Source of the DNA: Cytophagales bacterium
Lineage (GTDB): Bacteria; Bacteroidota; Bacteroidia; Cytophagales; Spirosomataceae
Assembly (NCBI GenBank): GCA_013298125.1
Contig: JAAFJP010000006.1
Location: 124,001-188,000 of the forward strand
DNA length: 64,000 nt
Direction: 5' to 3'
The position numbers and the translations under genes were made by a program. Below are positions 60,285-64,000 of this stretch, piece by piece. Below the pieces are notes generated by a model, which did not search any database, was not told the DNA's origin, and saw nothing but the letters and a program-made list of their open reading frames with translations. Position 1 is the first letter of the stretch. Every line of letters begins with the position of its first letter.

Positions 60285-61784
60285 TTATTTTCCCTTACTA
60301 TACCCCAATTTCCTCAAATAAAAAACCTCTTTTAGAGGGTCATCAGCTCGTTTAGTCTCAACTCGACGAGTACCCCAAACGACAAAATTCTGGTCGTACC
60401 AAGCCGCCACGTTTGCCTCCTCGTCGGGTTTGGCTTTTTCGTCAGTTTTTATTTCAAAAATGTCTTTCTCTCCCACGTGTTCGCTACCTTGTATTTGCTG
60501 TAAATTGACTTTTCCTTTATTCAAATACGCCAAAAGCCATTTGTCATTTAACTTTGAAACTTGTATTTGTTCAACCAAATCCTCACTTACCAAATTATCC
60601 ATCACCAAAGCATTGTCCCACAGGATTTTACCCGTTTTGTCAAACTCACAAATCACAGCGTGGGTGAAAGTATATTGTTCATCAAATCGTTTTTCTTTAT
60701 CCCCTGTCCTCGCACCCAAAATCGAAGCCGACAAAGATGAGTTACTTTTAGGTTGAGTATAAAAGATTTCTGCAATCAAAACTGACCCCTTCTCTGTTGG
60801 TAAAAGATTGTGAACCAATAACTTATAACTAAAATTTGGTTCTTTACCTTCCTTCTTTTTCTGTTCAATTTTCTCCTTCATTTTCTCCTGACGCTTGGGA
60901 GACATATAGGCAAAAAAGTTTTTCATATCACCAAATTTGATAATACTCGTTCCTTTTTCAAGACCTTCTTCTAAGCGTGTGAGGTATAATCCTTTTGAAA
61001 AATCGTTGCAATTATTGGAGTAATTACCGACCAAAAGGGTCTCCTTCTCGTTCAATGGCAACATTTTTCCACTGATAAAACTTAGGCTGTTCCCATCCTC
61101 CCCAGGCACGTGTAAGGTGCGAAGCGTTTTGCCCTCCGCCGAGTAAGTCTGAATTGCCAAGCCACACTTTCCTTTTCTTCTTTCTTTCACGATTACGTTA
61201 AGTTCGTTGCGTTTTTCATCCACTTCTAATCCATTGATTTCCAAGTGTTCATCGTACAAACCGTGTAAAACTGTCCCTTTTTGATGGAAAAATGAAAAAG
61301 AAATCACGATGGGCTTGTCGTAATAATCGCCTCCTAAAAAGGCAGTATTTTCTAAGACTTTAAAGAATTCTACATCAACATTTCCTAATAATTTACCCTT
61401 AAACTCGTCTATTTCCCCACGTTCTAAGTCTAAGCGTACGATGTTTATTTTGGGCGTTTCGGGTTCTTGGAAAAGCCAGAAAAGATAGTTTTCATTTTGA
61501 TAAGACATCACCGACTCAAAGCCTGATTCGAGATTGAGTGTTGTTTGCCATTTTTCTTGCAGATTGGTATCATACTTATAAAATACCCAATGTGCCACAT
61601 TTCGATTGAAAAATCCTTCCCGTTGCAAGGTCAGCAACATCCCGTTTTTATCCAAAGGCAACACAGAAACCGACTCATCGAATTTAGAATCTTTGGGAAT
61701 ATCAATTTGTCCAAGCTGATTGAGTTGAGCCATGGCGGAGGCAGAAAAGAGCCCCCAAAAGAGTATTTGAAAAAGATATTTCAT
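60285..61784 (-). CDS. Secreted protein of unknown function (499 aa)
   Basis: A signal peptide (YLFQILFWGLFSASAMAQ, about 1-20) is followed by a roughly 480-residue domain of repeated beta strands with many Trp and acidic residues, which suggests a beta-propeller-like fold (text such as GFFNRNVAHWVFYKYDTNLQ). A Lys/Glu-rich helix lies near 305-325 (RQEKMKEKIEQKKKEGKE). No family recognised, no neighbours in the same unit apart from the DUF2461 gene 41 bases upstream. Confidence 0.75.
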   Translation of the reverse strand: MKYLFQILFWGLFSASAMAQLNQLGQIDIPKDSKFDESVSVLPLDKNGMLLTLQREGFFNRNVAHWVFYKYDTNLQEKWQTTLNLESGFESVMSYQNENYLFWLFQEPETPKINIVRLDLERGEIDEFKGKLLGNVDVEFFKVLENTAFLGGDYYDKPIVISFSFFHQKGTVLHGLYDEHLEINGLEVDEKRNELNVIVKERRKGKCGLAIQTYSAEGKTLRTLHVPGEDGNSLSFISGKMLPLNEKETLLVGNYSNNCNDFSKGLYLTRLEEGLEKGTSIIKFGDMKNFFAYMSPKRQEKMKEKIEQKKKEGKEPNFSYKLLVHNLLPTEKGSVLIAEIFYTQPKSNSSLSASILGARTGDKEKRFDEQYTFTHAVICEFDKTGKILWDNALVMDNLVSEDLVEQIQVSKLNDKWLLAYLNKGKVNLQQIQGSEHVGEKDIFEIKTDEKAKPDEEANVAAWYDQNFVVWGTRRVETKRADDPLKEVFYLRKLGYSKGK

Positions 61785-61825
61785 TGGCGAAAAATTCGTT
61801 GATTGAACATTTAGGGTTTTTTTTA

Positions 61826-62479
61826 TTACTCACCATTCAAATCTGTCGTTAGCACATCACTCATGTAATCAAAAAAAGGTCGCATGGCCAAGAATGTTTT
61901 GATGACTTCTTGTTGAAAATCAACTGATAAAACTTCTTCATTGGTAAATGTCCGTTTTACAACAAATTGCCCCTTTTTAATCAAATTAATGGCAGGATGA
62001 TTTTTGTCAAAACCTTTTGGAGCTGATTTTACGGCATCTTCTCCTTTGAGTTCGCCAAAGTATTTTTTGAAAGTATTGTCAGAAGTAATCTGTTCGATTT
62101 CGCTCGTATCAGCCTCAAATTCTTTACGGATGCGATACAAATCTTCGTTATTAGGTCCCCAAAATCCTCCTCCCACAAAACTATTATTGGGTTCAACTTG
62201 AAGATAATATCCTCCTCTCAAATTGGGTTTTACACGAGAATAGCCAGCTCCAAAATTGGTTTTATAGGGTGATTTGTCTTTTGAAAAACGAACGTCTTTG
62301 TAAATCCTAAAAATACGAATTTCATTTAAGCTATCGTGCTTTTGAAGTTCTGCATAAATTTCATGAAAAAAGACTTTGTTTTCTTTTACTATTTCGTCGA
62401 ATTCAGATTTGTTCTGAGCAAACCATTCTCGATTATTATTTGCTTTCAGTTTTTCGAGAAAATTTAAGGCGTTTTTCAT
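61826..62479 (-). CDS. DUF2461 (TIGR02453) family protein
   Basis: 217 residues. The opening LNFLEKLKANNNREWFAQNK, the RIYKDVRFSKDKSPYKTNFG block and GYYLQVEPNNSFVGGGFW are the diagnostic conserved parts of the DUF2461 family. It is soluble with no known activity. Its start overlaps the stop of the TfoX-like gene by 4 bases, so both are translated from one mRNA. Confidence 0.92.
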   Translation of the reverse strand: MKNALNFLEKLKANNNREWFAQNKSEFDEIVKENKVFFHEIYAELQKHDSLNEIRIFRIYKDVRFSKDKSPYKTNFGAGYSRVKPNLRGGYYLQVEPNNSFVGGGFWGPNNEDLYRIRKEFEADTSEIEQITSDNTFKKYFGELKGEDAVKSAPKGFDKNHPAINLIKKGQFVVKRTFTNEEVLSVDFQQEVIKTFLAMRPFFDYMSDVLTTDLNGE

Positions 62480-62823
62480 TTCTTTTTCTTTGATGATTTT
62501 GCAATTTTATTGTAGTCAAGGCAAATGTTTATGAAATATTCAAAGTCTTTATTTGCCTGAAAACCATCTGGATTGATGTAGCAATAACCTTTATACTCTT
62601 TGCCTTTCATTAACATTGTCTCATACCCAATTTTCTCAGAAACTTCCTCTTGAAGATTGGGGTCGAAACGCAACATTAAATTCTCCCCACTTACGCACAC
62701 GCAAGTTTTTCCATCAACCATGAAGTTCAAGACATTAAACATGGTCTTTTCTTCTATTTCTAAGTTTGTTTTTTCAGCGAGATATGCTCTTACTCGGTCT
62801 GCGAGTTTGATGTCGTATGCCAT
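62476..62823 (-). CDS. TfoX/Sxy N-terminal domain protein
   Basis: 115 residues, only the N-terminal TfoX-like domain: ADRVRAYLAEKTNLEIEEKT, MFNVLNFMVDGKTCVCVSGE and MLMKGKEYKGYCYINPDGF. Full-length TfoX regulates competence in some Proteobacteria; single-domain forms occur widely and their role is not known. The basic tail SSKKKK is usual. It overlaps the DUF2461 gene by 4 bases. Confidence 0.88.
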   Translation of the reverse strand: MAYDIKLADRVRAYLAEKTNLEIEEKTMFNVLNFMVDGKTCVCVSGENLMLRFDPNLQEEVSEKIGYETMLMKGKEYKGYCYINPDGFQANKDFEYFINICLDYNKIAKSSKKKK

Positions 62824-62945
62824 AGGTTTGAGTTAAATTTCGTTTTGAATTATACAAAAATACCAATTGGTATCTTGAAAAGGTCGTTGAAGTAAAAATA
62901 AACGATCATTGAAGCGATTTTGATTCTTTCAATGAATTTCGTTGT

Positions 62946-63047
62946 TCATTCAAAGAATATCCTCATAACTATTTTGTAAAGTATTACGCCAAAAGCTACT
63001 CCAACTCCTGTTTTGAATGTGTCTGTTTGATAAAATTTCTTTTCCAT
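62946..63047 (-). CDS. Possible 33-aa membrane peptide
   Basis: A short ORF reading MEKKFYQTDTFKTGVGVAFG and on to KIVMRIFFE, with one central hydrophobic helix. It is in the minus-strand gap between the TfoX-like and matrixin genes. Evidence is only coherent composition and an ATG; the rest of the gap (62824-62945 and 63048-63197) shows nothing firm, apart from a 29-codon ORF near 63100-63185. Confidence 0.35.
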   Translation of the reverse strand: MEKKFYQTDTFKTGVGVAFGVILYKIVMRIFFE

Positions 63048-63197
63048 TTTTCTTTCTTTTACGATTAAGACTTCAAACCTTTTTCTATTACATATTCACT
63101 TTGTGTTTTCAACATCCAAAACCTGCCAAAGTGCAGTGTTCTCAGAATCAATAGTTTGGATTTTTATTAATTCTTTTTGATACATACTTATTGCAAA

Positions 63198-63929
63198 TTA
63201 TCTACTGCCGTAAATACTTTGTACTCCCAGAATATCCCCTGATTGCAACTGGACGTAAGAAGTACTTCTACTCGGGTGCATTACATTTTGAGAATTTACG
63301 TGTCCAAGACCAAGTACGTGACCAATTTCATGTAAAATTGCTCCATAGATATTTGTACAACTGTAATCATTTTTCTTGAATACAATTTGTCCTTTGATTT
63401 CATTACAAGGCACTTGGGTAAAATTTGGATAGCCAATTGAAGATTGTTCAATATCGGCGGCAATGATTTTTATGTCTGCATTTTCATTCGCAGATACTTC
63501 TTTAAAGTTAATTTTTGCGACGGAAGACCATTCTTTAAATGCCAACCGAAATTTATCCTTCGCACACGAACCAATATTATCTTCAAATGGAAGGCTCGTA
63601 AGGTTTTCTTTGCTATGTGTACTAAAAACGAAACCCGCTTGCATGAATTTGTAGGTTAATTCTACATTTCCAAGACCTGGACCTGGTTTTTCTAAGCCAG
63701 TATTCGTAAAAGGATTTCCACTTCCCCATTTATAACCAAAAGTGCAATAAGCTCCATTTCCTTTTCCATCGCAGGTTCTTCCTAAGTCCGAATCACACAA
63801 TTTGTAAGTTGGAATAACATCCTTACTACAACTACCCGTAAAAAAGAGTAATGAATAATTGATTAAGAAGAAAGTGACTTTTTGATTTAAAAAACCTTTT
63901 TTTCTGAAAATTGATAAAATGTAGTTCAT
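63198..63929 (-). CDS. Matrixin-like zinc metalloprotease lipoprotein
   Basis: 243 residues. The N-terminal hydrophobic segment ends in a lipobox FTGSC with Cys34 as the acylation site, so it would be an anchored lipoprotein. The catalytic zinc motif is HEIGHVLGLGH (200-210) with the Met-turn NVMHPS (Met217). There are seven Cys residues (including 45, 53, 62, 122, 175 and 191), possibly forming disulfides. It is related to M10A matrixins but lacks the long propeptide. The left flanking gap contains no operon partner. Confidence 0.88.
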   Translation of the reverse strand: MNYILSIFRKKGFLNQKVTFFLINYSLLFFTGSCSKDVIPTYKLCDSDLGRTCDGKGNGAYCTFGYKWGSGNPFTNTGLEKPGPGLGNVELTYKFMQAGFVFSTHSKENLTSLPFEDNIGSCAKDKFRLAFKEWSSVAKINFKEVSANENADIKIIAADIEQSSIGYPNFTQVPCNEIKGQIVFKKNDYSCTNIYGAILHEIGHVLGLGHVNSQNVMHPSRSTSYVQLQSGDILGVQSIYGSR

Positions 63930-64000
63930 GATTTGATTTGTTTAGGGTGATTTTTCATTTGGACTAATCGTATTTCTACGAAAAGAACAAATGTCGAAAA

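Noticed and set aside
63060-63190. Small minus-strand peptide gene upstream of the matrixin gap
   Set aside because: A 29-codon ORF exists (starts MYQKELIKIQ), and a second frame continues it, but neither has a family match or a convincing promoter, so it is not called.

Overview
The window is a low-GC chromosomal segment from a member of the Bacteroidota, most consistent with the Cytophagales. This rests on several things seen together: two TonB-dependent receptors with N-terminal carboxypeptidase-regulatory-like domains, MenA, Bacteroidota-restricted families (DUF4905-, DUF1460- and DUF6934-type proteins, TIGR02757), promoters of the TTG-N17-20-TAnnTTTG type, and start codons without obvious Shine-Dalgarno sequences. 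No rRNA, tRNA, IS element or CRISPR array was recognised. The genus is inference.

Layout. 0-8 kb: an ACS-family MFS transporter, a PlsC-like acyltransferase, SurE, a GH3-family acyl-adenylating enzyme, a DUF4905-like protein, a LysM/RlpA-like envelope protein, a small membrane protein, a TIGR02757 protein and an aldose epimerase. 8-16 kb (minus strand): a very large multi-TM histidine kinase, an IscA/ErpA-type Fe-S protein, MenA, glutathione peroxidase and ArgS. 16.4-18.5 kb: an accessory patch of small minus-strand genes (Phd/RelB-like antitoxin, membrane protein, PBECR-like nuclease, a 46-aa peptide, a frameshifted DUF6934 gene). Three of its transcription units are each preceded by the same covarying hairpin plus a TATCTTTG promoter element, and a candidate structured small RNA sits between two of them.

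18.6-25.8 kb: CoA-transferase, hydantoinase, aldehyde dehydrogenase, an XRE/S24-like regulator, MogA, and an alpha/beta hydrolase lacking its nucleophile. 25.9-38.5 kb: an oxidoreductase, a VOC protein and a DUF1838 protein; then a TetR regulator divergent from a TonB receptor, MFS transporter, lipoprotein, nitrilase-fold protein with a Ser replacing the catalytic Cys, aldehyde dehydrogenase, and a membrane desaturase that closely resembles eukaryotic sphingolipid delta-4 desaturase (DES1). 38.5-47.3 kb: a maltose/maltodextrin module (GH65 phosphorylase, beta-phosphoglucomutase, two GH13 enzymes, SLC45-like transporter). 47.3-64 kb: mostly housekeeping genes (DUF1460, cyclophilin, HolA, ACP phosphodiesterase, FKBP, dCMP deaminase, PssA, transaldolase), a large TonB receptor and a matrixin lipoprotein.

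How they work together. In the sugar module, outer GH13 enzymes would cut alpha-glucans, the SLC45-like carrier would import maltose, GH65 phosphorolysis would give glucose plus beta-glucose-1-phosphate, and PgmB would convert the latter to glucose-6-phosphate. The TetR-TonB-desaturase block looks like a regulated uptake and lipid/aldehyde-metabolism unit whose substrate is unknown. Almost every non-operonic gap carries an inverted repeat of 60-200 bp from several unrelated sequence families, which is the most striking genome-wide feature visible here.
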